From the NCBI RefSeq assembly GCF_000376985.1, contig NZ_AQYA01000029.1, forward strand, positions 44,623 to 108,622: a stretch of 64,000 bases of DNA, given 5' to 3'. The notes beneath the pieces are model-generated. The model did not search any database and was not told where the DNA came from. It worked only from the letters and a program-made list of their open reading frames with translations. The position numbers were made by a program, and so were the translations under genes. Below, piece by piece: positions 57,314-64,000 of the stretch; position 1 is the stretch's first letter; the number at the start of each line of letters is the position of its first letter. Origin of the DNA: Streptococcus henryi DSM 19005 (GTDB lineage: Bacteria > Bacillota > Bacilli > Lactobacillales > Streptococcaceae).

Positions 57314-57436
57314 TTATTATAGGAGGCTGGGCTCAAGTCCAAGCCACTGTAATAAATTTTCGGAATATGACCAAGACGCAGTAGCCTAGTGGATAATCCT
57401 TCGCTTTTTCAAAGCTCGAACTATCTTACTAGGCCT

Positions 57437-57494
57437 AGCGGGGGTGGGACTACGAACTCTTTTACACTTGTCGAGTTCTGTCCCACTCCCTTTT
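57437..57494. terminator. Long terminator-like hairpin after alaS
   Basis: GGGGTGGGAC and GAACTC pair with GAGTTC and GTCCCACTCCC, followed by TTTTC. The 57320-57350 stretch (GAGGCTGGGC) resembles repeat-type sequence seen again at 63765. Confidence 0.65.
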
Positions 57495-57544
57495 CTTTTC
57501 TCAAAAATAGAGTATAATGTAAGAAAAGCCCAAAGGAGAAGATT

Positions 57545-58279
57545 ATGCGCGACAACCACCTACATACCCATTTTTCATACGATTCTGATGCAGATTTTAA
57601 AGATTATTTGGATAATTACGATGGTAGCATTGTGACGACTGAGCACTACGACCTGTCTAATCCCTACACTAAGCAGGATGATGTTCCCGATTATGAGGCT
57701 TATTCGGCAGAAATAGCAGAGCTCAACAAAAGCTATGACAACCGCATCAAGCGTGGCATTGAAATCGGCTACTACCAACCGCGAGAAGCAGATATCATCA
57801 GCTTCCTAGATGGCAAAGACTATGACCTCAAACTCTTGTCCGTCCACCATAATGGTACTAACGACTATTTAGATGATGAAGTAGCAGACATGGATAAAGA
57901 TGCCATTATTCAAGAATACTTGGACAAGCTAGAATATGCCATTGGGCGCGTGGAAGCTGATGTGCTGGCGCATTTCGACTATGGCTTCCGTCTTTTCCAA
58001 GTCAGTGTTGATGAATTAAAGACCTATGAAGACCAGCTCCGCCGCATTTTTCAAAAAATGATTGACCATGATTTGGCTTTCGAACTCAACAGCAAATCCA
58101 TGTACCTCTATGACCATGAGCATCTCTATCTCTATGCCCTAGACTTGGTTAAAGAGTTGGGTTGCCACAAATATTCAATCGGTTCTGACGGTCACAAACT
58201 GGAACACTTCCGCCTTAAATTTGACCGTATTCAAGAAATCTTGGATGAAAAAGGGATAGGAGAAGGGGAGATAATTTGA
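57545..58279 (+). CDS. PHP-domain phosphatase (HisK-type histidinol-phosphatase)
   Basis: A 244-residue PHP protein: metal-binding HLHTHFSYD (residues 5-13), TTEHYD, SVHHNG, LAHFDYGF, and SIGSDGHKLEHF. This is the trinuclear PHP site of HisK/YcdX-type phosphatases. Histidinol phosphate is the classical substrate; no his genes are nearby, so the substrate is not certain. Confidence 0.85.
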   Translation: MRDNHLHTHFSYDSDADFKDYLDNYDGSIVTTEHYDLSNPYTKQDDVPDYEAYSAEIAELNKSYDNRIKRGIEIGYYQPREADIISFLDGKDYDLKLLSVHHNGTNDYLDDEVADMDKDAIIQEYLDKLEYAIGRVEADVLAHFDYGFRLFQVSVDELKTYEDQLRRIFQKMIDHDLAFELNSKSMYLYDHEHLYLYALDLVKELGCHKYSIGSDGHKLEHFRLKFDRIQEILDEKGIGEGEII

Positions 58280-58360
58280 CTTTTAAAATTTGAATTGTAA
58301 CATCAATAGTCAGTTGAAGTTTTGTTTCTAATCTGCAAGGCAGATATATTATCAATTATA

Positions 58361-58389
58361 AAGAGTTTGGAATTCCAAGCTCTTTTTGT
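58361..58389 (+). terminator. Terminator after the PHP gene
   Basis: AAAGAGTTTGG pairs with CCAAGCTCTTT around AATT, followed by TTG and T. Confidence 0.8.
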
Positions 58390-58525
58390 TGTTTAAAAAA
58401 TAATTTATATGCTTTAATCACCTCCCCACTATATATTTTTCTGATAACCAGATATAAATAATATAGATTTCCCAGCTTTCACTTGATTTGTTAAGATATA
58501 AAAAACAACAAAAAAGGAGGTTTTT

Positions 58526-59557
58526 ATGGCTTTAACAATCATTTCTGGTGGTTTAGTTGGTTTGATATTTGGTTTTGTTTTACAGAGGACTCGTTTTTGT
58601 ATGACAGGCGGTTTCCGTGATATGTACATTGCTAAGAATTTTACTCTTTTCAATGCTTTCTTGATTGCTATTACGGTTCAAAGTATTGGTGTTCTCACTC
58701 TTGTAAAGTTTGGGATTGTCTCTAATCCTTATGAAGATTTTTCAGTATTGGGAGCGCTAGTCGGTTCATTTTTGTTTGGTATCGGTATTGTCTTGGCTGG
58801 TGGTTGTGCAACTGGTACATGGTATCGAGCTGGTGAGGGATTAATTGGTAGTTGGGTGGCTCTTTTCTTCTATATGTTAAGCGCAGCTAGCATGAAGAAA
58901 GGTTCGCTCCTTCCATTAAATCAACTGATTGCTAAACATTGGGTAATCAATGAGGATTTAGCTGGAAGTTTAGGGATCTCAGTTTGGTATTTTCTAGCTT
59001 TGCTTGTCTTAATTACTGGATATATTATCTACAGAGAAGTTAGAAAACCTAAAAAAGTCGTGGCGACATTGCCGCCGAAACACACTGGAATCCGTCATTA
59101 CTTATTTGAAAAAACCTATCATAAGTACTTAGCAGGTTTTATTATCGGCCTTATTGCTTTAATTGCTTGGCCTGCAAGTGAGATTACTGGCCGTGTTGGT
59201 GGCTTGGGAATCACGACACCGTCTGCTAACCTCATTACCTATATTACAACTGGCGATTCTTCTCTATTGAATTGGGGAGTATTCCTTGTTCTTGGGATCT
59301 TAGTTGGTTCTTATTTGGCTGCTAAGGGTTCGGGAGAATTTCGCTGGCGCTTACCTGACATTAAAACCTTAGGTAAGAGTGTTAGTGGTGGTATTCTCAT
59401 GGGAATCGGAGCAGCATGGGCTGGCGGATGTACCATTGGTAATGGACTGACAGCAACTGCAGTTTTCTCAACAAAAGGTTGGATTGCGCTACCAGTGACT
59501 ATTCTTGGAGTGTGGACTGCATCGTATTTTGTCTTTGTTAAACCTAACAAACAGTAG
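58526..59557 (+). CDS. YeeE/YedE-family (TsuA-like) thiosulfate or sulfur transporter
   Basis: A 343-residue integral membrane protein with about nine helices. Conserved cysteine motifs are RFCMTGGFRD (about residue 26), LAGGCATGTWYRAGEG (about 92) and WAGGCTIGNGL (about 300), as in the thiosulfate channel TsuA. The partner TusA-like gene follows 13 bp later, the usual TsuA-TsuB order. Imports thiosulfate or a related sulfur species. Confidence 0.87.
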   Translation: MALTIISGGLVGLIFGFVLQRTRFCMTGGFRDMYIAKNFTLFNAFLIAITVQSIGVLTLVKFGIVSNPYEDFSVLGALVGSFLFGIGIVLAGGCATGTWYRAGEGLIGSWVALFFYMLSAASMKKGSLLPLNQLIAKHWVINEDLAGSLGISVWYFLALLVLITGYIIYREVRKPKKVVATLPPKHTGIRHYLFEKTYHKYLAGFIIGLIALIAWPASEITGRVGGLGITTPSANLITYITTGDSSLLNWGVFLVLGILVGSYLAAKGSGEFRWRLPDIKTLGKSVSGGILMGIGAAWAGGCTIGNGLTATAVFSTKGWIALPVTILGVWTASYFVFVKPNKQ

Positions 59558-59570
59558 GAGGAAAGAAATT

Positions 59571-59798
59571 ATGGCTTTAGTAAAACTCGAAACAGGCGGA
59601 TTGGTTTGTCCCTTCCCCCTCATCGACGCTAAAAAGAAAATGGCAGAGCTAGAGATTGGTGATGAACTGCTCATTAAGTTTGACTGTACGCAGGCAACTG
59701 AAAGCATTCCCAATTGGGCTGCTGAAAATGATTATCCAGTAACCCGATTTGAGCAAATTGGTCAAGCATCTTGGGAAATCGTTGTACAAAAAGCATAG
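59571..59798 (+). CDS. TusA/SirA-like sulfur carrier (TsuB-like)
   Basis: A 75-residue protein with the CPFPLIDAKKKM (CPxP) active cysteine motif near residue 13. TAGGAGG precedes the ATG. It should accept or relay sulfur from the transporter next to it. Confidence 0.88.
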   Translation: MALVKLETGGLVCPFPLIDAKKKMAELEIGDELLIKFDCTQATESIPNWAAENDYPVTRFEQIGQASWEIVVQKA

Positions 59799-59806
59799 TA
59801 GATCAT

Positions 59807-59846
59807 AAAAAAGTTGACCTTCACAATTTGTGGGTCAACTTTTTGT
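59807..59846. terminator. Bidirectional terminator
   Basis: AAAAAGTTGACC pairs with GGTCAACTTTTT around TTCACAATTTGTG; serves the sulfur operon and the small gene on the other strand. Confidence 0.8.
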
Positions 59847-59855
59847 AGTATGTCT

Positions 59856-60161
59856 TTAATGTAAGATAAAGTGCTCAATTTTGATATCGTAGTCACTGTA
59901 TTTTTTCTTTAAGATATCAGTAACTTCTTGGTATAAGTCTTTAATCTGAGCACGTTTTTCAGGAAATTCAGAACCAATGTAGTGAAATTGGCACTCGATG
60001 GTTAGAAATAGCTCATGAAAGAGTTCATTCATTGTATCAATTTTCTCAATGAGTTCGGCATCTTCTGAAATAAAGTCAGGTGCCTCTTGGTCTTGACCAA
60101 GGTAAGCATCGACAAGTGTTAGTGGATAAGTGCCGTATTCGAGACAAAGTTCATAGGTCAT
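59856..60161 (-). CDS. Small acidic protein, unknown (101 aa)
   Basis: MTYELCLEYGTYPLTLVDAYLGQDQEAPDFI... is acidic and helical, with no recognised domain. AAGGAG on the minus strand supports the start. It lies between the sulfur pair and ald. Confidence 0.65.
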   Translation of the reverse strand: MTYELCLEYGTYPLTLVDAYLGQDQEAPDFISEDAELIEKIDTMNELFHELFLTIECQFHYIGSEFPEKRAQIKDLYQEVTDILKKKYSDYDIKIEHFILH

Positions 60162-60297
60162 GTGGAGCTCCTTGCTTGTTTTTATTTATTGTAACATAGC
60201 AGAGCGAGAAAGCGAAAACATCTGCTTTGCTATTATTCTTATAAAAATTAAGCTTTGGTAGCACACATTATAGCTTTCGTGAGATGCAAGTTTTTAA

Positions 60298-61395
60298 TTA
60301 CATGTCGAAGAAGTATAAGCCTAGGGAATCGGCAACAGCTTTGTTTGCGATTTTTCCTCGATAAATGTTAAGTCCAGTACGTAGGGCAGAACTTTCAGCA
60401 ATAGCTCTATCAGCTCCTTTATTCGCAAGTTCAAGTACGTAAGGAATTGTTGCATTTGTTAGGGCAAGTGTAGATGTACGGGCAACTGCTCCAGGCATAT
60501 TTGCAACAGCATAGTGAACAACTCCGTCAACAAGATAAGTTGGATTGTCATGTGTTGTCACACGGTCAGCTGTTTCAATGATACCACCTTGGTCAACTGC
60601 TACATCAATAATAACTGAGCCAGGTTTCATTGTAGCAACCATCTCTTTAGTGACTAATTTTGGAGCGCGCGCGCCAGGGATAAGTACAGCGCCAATCAGT
60701 AAGTCAGCCTCTTTAACGCTTTCGGCGATGTTTAGTGGATTAGACATAAGGGTTTGTACTTTACCATCAAATTGTGTGTCGAGCTCAGCAAGACGTTTTG
60801 GATTGATATCAAGGATGGTTACATTTGCTCCGAGACCTACAGCCATTTGTGCAGCATTAACTCCGACATTTCCTCCGCCAACAATGACAACATTACCTTT
60901 CTTAACACCAGGTACTCCTCCAAGGAGAATTCCTGATCCACCTTCAATCTTTGTAAGGAAGTGTGCACCTAGTTGTGTAGCCATACGGCCAGCAACCTCA
61001 CTCATAGGATTTAGTAGTGGCAAAGTGCCGTTGTCAACAACTGTCTCATATCCGATAGCAATAACATCACCATCAAGTAAAGCTTGTGTTAATTCAGGTG
61101 CGGGTGCTAGATGGAGATAAGTGAAGAGCAGGAGTCCAGGACGGAAGAATTTATATTCACTTTCTAATGGTTCCTTTACTTTTAATACCATATCGGCAGC
61201 CCAAGTTTCTTCAGCACTATTCTTAATAATAGCTCCTTGTTCAGTGTACTGTTCATCTGAAAAACCAGAACCAAGTCCGGCACCTTTTTCAACCCAAACA
61301 TCATGTCCGGCTTGTTTTAGTGTCAAAACACCTGATGGTGTAATACCGACACGATTTTCATTATTTTTAATTTCTTTTGGAATACCAATTATCAT
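60298..61395 (-). CDS. ald: Alanine dehydrogenase
   Basis: A 365-residue enzyme interconverting alanine and pyruvate with [23 protein letters not shown] starts the protein; [13 protein letters not shown] holds the substrate lysine; [24 protein letters not shown] is the Rossmann loop; and [16 protein letters not shown] follows. AGAGG upstream supports the ATG at 61395. Stands alone. Confidence 0.94.
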   Translation of the reverse strand: MIIGIPKEIKNNENRVGITPSGVLTLKQAGHDVWVEKGAGLGSGFSDEQYTEQGAIIKNSAEETWAADMVLKVKEPLESEYKFFRPGLLLFTYLHLAPAPELTQALLDGDVIAIGYETVVDNGTLPLLNPMSEVAGRMATQLGAHFLTKIEGGSGILLGGVPGVKKGNVVIVGGGNVGVNAAQMAVGLGANVTILDINPKRLAELDTQFDGKVQTLMSNPLNIAESVKEADLLIGAVLIPGARAPKLVTKEMVATMKPGSVIIDVAVDQGGIIETADRVTTHDNPTYLVDGVVHYAVANMPGAVARTSTLALTNATIPYVLELANKGADRAIAESSALRTGLNIYRGKIANKAVADSLGLYFFDM

Positions 61396-61570
61396 TATTG
61401 AAACCTCTTTCATTTAATATTATAATTGTCACACAATCTCAAAAACAAGTCAACTAAAAAATTGTAAGAAGATACTGACAATTCAATGACAAAAGTAACA
61501 GTCTTTAAAATATGATTGTCTTTGGTTAAAGGTTTTGTTATAATATTTTGAAAAATTGGGGAGGTTGAAT

Positions 61571-61672
61571 ATGGAGCCATATAAATCCTCTTTTGATATT
61601 ATTGTCAATCAATCTGCCAATAATTTTGTAGTAGAAAAATCAATTTTTAAGGAAGTGAAAGATGATTATTAG
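61571..61672 (+). CDS. Short open frame with strong ribosome site (33 aa), unknown
   Basis: A TATAAT near 61534-61545 and GGGGAGG eight bases before the ATG support translation. The peptide MEPYKSSFDIIVNQSANNFV... has no known match. Its stop overlaps the start of the GNAT gene by 11 bp, so it may couple translation or be a remnant. Confidence 0.35.
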   Translation: MEPYKSSFDIIVNQSANNFVVEKSIFKEVKDDY

Positions 61673-62121
61673 ATATGAAGATAGCTATCAAGAAGAACTT
61701 ATCAAGCTAATCTTAACTATTCAGCAGGAAGAATTTGGTTTAGATATTGGCCTAGAGCAACAGTCGGACTTGCTTCAAATTGGCAAGTACTATCAAGAAA
61801 ATGGCGGACAATTTTGGTTGGCTGAAGGAGACGGAAAGGTGGTAGGCTCTATTGCATTAATTGCTTTGGAAAATGGCAGAGCTGCTTTGAAGAAATGTTT
61901 GTTGCTAAAGATTATCGTAAATCAGGACTTGGTAAACAGTTGGTTGATACATTGGGTGATTTTGTAAAGAAGAAGGAATTGAAGAAATCTACCTTGGCAC
62001 CACTCAGCGTTTTGTATCAGCACAGCAATATGGCTTTGAAAAAATTCTTAAAGGCTCTCTTCCAAATGATTTCCCACTTTTAGATGTCGATGATACTTTT
62101 TATGTCTATAAGCTTAGATGA
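61662..62121 (+). pseudogene. GNAT acetyltransferase, two frameshifts
   Basis: Reading MIIRYEDSYQEELIKLILTI ... GSIALIALENGRAALKK (first frame), then MFVAKDYRKSGLGKQLVDTL ... KKKELK (next frame), then EIYLGTTQRFVSAQQYGFEKI to VYKLR at 62121 (third frame) gives a complete GNAT protein with the acetyl-CoA loop RKSGLGKQL. One base seems missing in each of two A/G-rich runs near 61890 and 61985. Not functional as written. Confidence 0.82.
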
Positions 62122-62198
62122 CAAATGCTAGGGTGGAGATTAATCTTATGACTAAAAAACAAAAAATCGCTCCACTTTGGAACGATTCTTTTATAGAA

Positions 62199-62375
62199 TT
62201 AGTGTGACACGCGACGGCGTGCTGCTTTTTTGCGGTTTTCTTGGATGAAAGCTGCTTTTTCTTCTTCTGGATCAATGATTGTTTTCTTAACAGCGAAAAC
62301 AGCACAAGCTACAGTAGCAGCAGTAGCGACAACGCCTGTTGCCAAACCTTTAACGAATGAAAATTTTTTAGCCAT
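62199..62375 (-). CDS. DUF3042-like small protein (58 aa)
   Basis: MAKKFSFVKGLATGVVATAATVACAVFAV... with one transmembrane helix (about 9-30) and a basic C-terminal tail RKKAARRRVSH. AAGGAG on the minus strand fixes the ATG at 62375. Small conserved Firmicutes protein of unknown function. Confidence 0.8.
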   Translation of the reverse strand: MAKKFSFVKGLATGVVATAATVACAVFAVKKTIIDPEEEKAAFIQENRKKAARRRVSH

Positions 62376-62534
62376 AATAGTCTCCTTTTGATGAAGAAAA
62401 TTTGACTCTTTGAGAAGTCTCTTCATCTTATGTTATAATAATGGTAACGAAAAAAAGCCTAAATTTCAAGTGAAAATGTTTACTTAAAGAAAAATCAGGC
62501 TTAGGACCGAGAAAATTTTCAGAAAGAGAATGTC

Positions 62535-63428
62535 ATGTCAGAGAAAATCAAAATACTTGCTGTTGTTGGGCCGACAGCTGTGGGAAAAACAGCTCTTGGG
62601 ATTGAACTGGCCCAAGCATTTAATGGTGAAATCATCAGCGGTGACAGCCAGCAAGTCTACCGAAATTTAGACATTGGAACAGCCAAAGCAAGCCCTGAGG
62701 AACAAGCTGCGGCTACCCATCATCTCATTGATGTCCGAGATGTGGACGAGACTTACTCCGTTTATGATTTTGTCCAAGAAGCAAAGGCTGCAATCAATGA
62801 TATTACTAGCCGTGGCAAGCTCCCTATTATTGTGGGAGGTACTGGTCTCTATTTACAGAGCCTGCTGGAAGGTTATCATTTAGGCGGGGAGTTAGATCAG
62901 AAGGAGCTCTTGGCTTATCGTACAGAGTTGGAAAGTTTATCTGATCAAGATTTATTTGGAAAAATAGCAGAGCTGGACCTTGATATTCCCCAACTTAATC
63001 GCCGCCGCGCCATTAGGGCACTTGAATTGGCCAAGTTTGGTCAAAATATGGAGAACAGTCAAACAGACTATGATGCTCTGCTTATTGCCCTAAACGATGA
63101 AAGACCAGTCCTTTATGAGCGCATTAATCAGCGGGTGGATGCTATGGTTGAAGGCGGCTTGCTTGAAGAAGCTAAGTGGCTATATGATAACTATCCTCAG
63201 GTCCAGGCTGCGCGTGCTATTGGTTACAAGGAACTTTTCCCTTATTTTGCTAGGGAACAAAGTCTTGATGAAGCCTTGGATAAGCTCAAACAAAACACGC
63301 GTCGTTTCGCAAAAAGACAGTTGACCTGGTTCCGTAATCGTATGCAGGCTGATTTTTATATGGTAGGTCAAGAGGACTATAAAGAAAAAGTTAGAAAAAA
63401 TGTTTCAGATTTCTTGACAAGGCCTTGA
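62535..63428 (+). CDS. miaA: tRNA dimethylallyltransferase
   Basis: A 297-residue enzyme adding dimethylallyl to A37 of tRNAs reading U-starting codons. Walker [12 protein letters not shown], then [21 protein letters not shown], and C-terminal [14 protein letters not shown] are present. AAGAGA precedes the ATG. rpsU follows. Confidence 0.96.
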   Translation: MSEKIKILAVVGPTAVGKTALGIELAQAFNGEIISGDSQQVYRNLDIGTAKASPEEQAAATHHLIDVRDVDETYSVYDFVQEAKAAINDITSRGKLPIIVGGTGLYLQSLLEGYHLGGELDQKELLAYRTELESLSDQDLFGKIAELDLDIPQLNRRRAIRALELAKFGQNMENSQTDYDALLIALNDERPVLYERINQRVDAMVEGGLLEEAKWLYDNYPQVQAARAIGYKELFPYFAREQSLDEALDKLKQNTRRFAKRQLTWFRNRMQADFYMVGQEDYKEKVRKNVSDFLTRP

Positions 63429-63488
63429 AAATCAGGTATTCTAGTATGGAACGTGAAAATGTTACAATATCTTGAGGAGGTGAAACAC

Positions 63489-63665
63489 ATGTCAAAAACA
63501 GTAGTTCGTAAAAATGAATCACTTGACGATGCACTTCGTCGTTTCAAACGTTCTGTAACTAAAGCTGGTACTCTTCAAGAATCACGTAAACGTGAATTCT
63601 ACGAAAAACCTTCTGTAAAACGTAAACGTAAATCAGAAGCAGCTCGCAAACGTAAAAAATTCTAA
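63489..63665 (+). CDS. rpsU: 30S ribosomal protein S21
   Basis: A 58-residue basic protein: [21 protein letters not shown] ... [22 protein letters not shown] lies eight bases before the ATG. Terminator at 63680-63711 follows. Confidence 0.97.
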
Positions 63666-63679
63666 TTTTAGAATATGAG

Positions 63680-63711
63680 AAAACTGGAGATTTTATCTCT
63701 AGTTTTTTTGT
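63680..63711 (+). terminator. rpsU terminator
   Basis: AAACTGGAGAT pairs with ATCTCTAGTTT around TTT, followed by seven T. Confidence 0.85.
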
Positions 63712-63765
63712 TTTAAAAGGGCTCTTTGTCAACTGTAGTGGATGACTTTAATAGCACCAAAAAGA

Positions 63766-63835
63766 GGCTGGGCAAAAACTAGCTTCAGAACACAAAAAAA
63801 ACGGGCATTTCCGCAGTTGGAGATGCTCGTTTTCC
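63766..63835. repeat. GAGGCTGGGC-type repeat and hairpin at the IS boundary
   Basis: GAGGCTGGGC at about 63764 matches the motif near 57324. A hairpin AAACGGGCAT with ATGCTCGTTTT (about 63798-63834) precedes the transposase; it may mark the IS end or be a terminator shielding it. Confidence 0.45.
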
Positions 63836-63888
63836 TATGTCATGGTTTATAATTATAATAACGACAAAACAATTAGAAAGCCATGACT

Positions 63889-64000
63889 ATGTATAAAGAG
63901 TATAACACAAATCAGTTAAGTTTGGAACTAAATCTTGCTTACGATATTCCCATGAACCATGAAGTTAGACTCATCAGTCTTTTCGTGGACAGTATCCCTA
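63889..64000 (+). CDS. IS1182-family transposase, N-terminal part (cut by window edge)
   Basis: MYKEYNTNQLSLELNLAYDIP ... LISLFVDSIP is the N-terminal start of an IS1182-type DDE transposase. ATG at 63883 is an alternative. The rest of the gene and the right end of the element are outside the window. Confidence 0.82.
   Translation, partial: MYKEYNTNQLSLELNLAYDIPMNHEVRLISLFVDSIP

Overview
The window reads as a chromosomal segment of a salivarius-group Streptococcus. I favour S. salivarius or a close relative over S. thermophilus because a full-length secreted amylase and a full-length secreted surface-type protein are still intact; this is an inference from gene content, not a database match. 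Housekeeping proteins (enolase, RNase J2, MetK, AsnS, AlaS, MiaA, S21) have typical streptococcal sequence, and the local orders dinG-ypmB-aspB-asnS and rapZ-yvcK-whiA are conserved in low-GC Gram-positives.

Region 1 (1-12046). The 3' part of eno is followed by a 10.86 kb integrated element bounded by a 16-bp direct repeat (1187-1202 and 12031-12046). The left copy contains the last codons and stop of eno, and what looks like eno's original terminator now lies beyond the right copy. The element has the layout of a phage-inducible chromosomal island (PICI, phage satellite). A tyrosine integrase and a CI/Stl-like repressor point left. A Cro-like protein, small early genes, a DnaD-type replication initiator and a DnaC-type loader point right. 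A late block follows with a lone small terminase, two unknown genes and a lone minor-capsid-type protein. The right-hand accessory end has an independently transcribed tRNA-like RNA, a RelBE-type toxin-antitoxin pair, an interrupted Xre gene and an unknown membrane protein.

Region 2 (12047-31066). This holds rqcH (pavA/fbpA family) and a tryptophan-attenuator leader with a TrpXYZ-type ABC importer. It continues with an HrtBA-like ABC exporter and a two-component system whose kinase has almost no external domain, then rnjB, estA, a DUF3272-type small protein overlapping birA, and a cluster of strong RNA hairpins before metK. It ends with a frameshifted AraC-type regulator, a secreted DUF5648/G5/CAP protein and murA.

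Region 3 (31067-47458). A secreted GH13 alpha-amylase with three CBM26-like modules and a G5 domain is preceded by a cre-like box and a LacI/MalR-type palindrome, which suggests carbon-catabolite control of starch use. Then come an esterase, dinG, ypmB-like, aspB, asnS, a small membrane protein and a pentapeptide-repeat protein. An orphan pair of 2-hydroxyacyl-CoA dehydratase activase-type genes is divergent from a TetR regulator with several candidate operators.

Region 4 (47459-64000). This holds a DUF1003 protein, rapZ-yvcK-whiA, a HAD phosphatase, an O-methyltransferase, a PrsA-like foldase lacking a lipobox cysteine, and an alanine-type T-box before a LURP-one/YxjI-like gene and alaS. After those come a PHP phosphatase, a YeeE/TusA-type sulfur uptake pair, a small unknown gene, ald, a twice-frameshifted GNAT acetyltransferase, a DUF3042 small protein, miaA and rpsU. 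The window ends in the start of an IS1182-type transposase.
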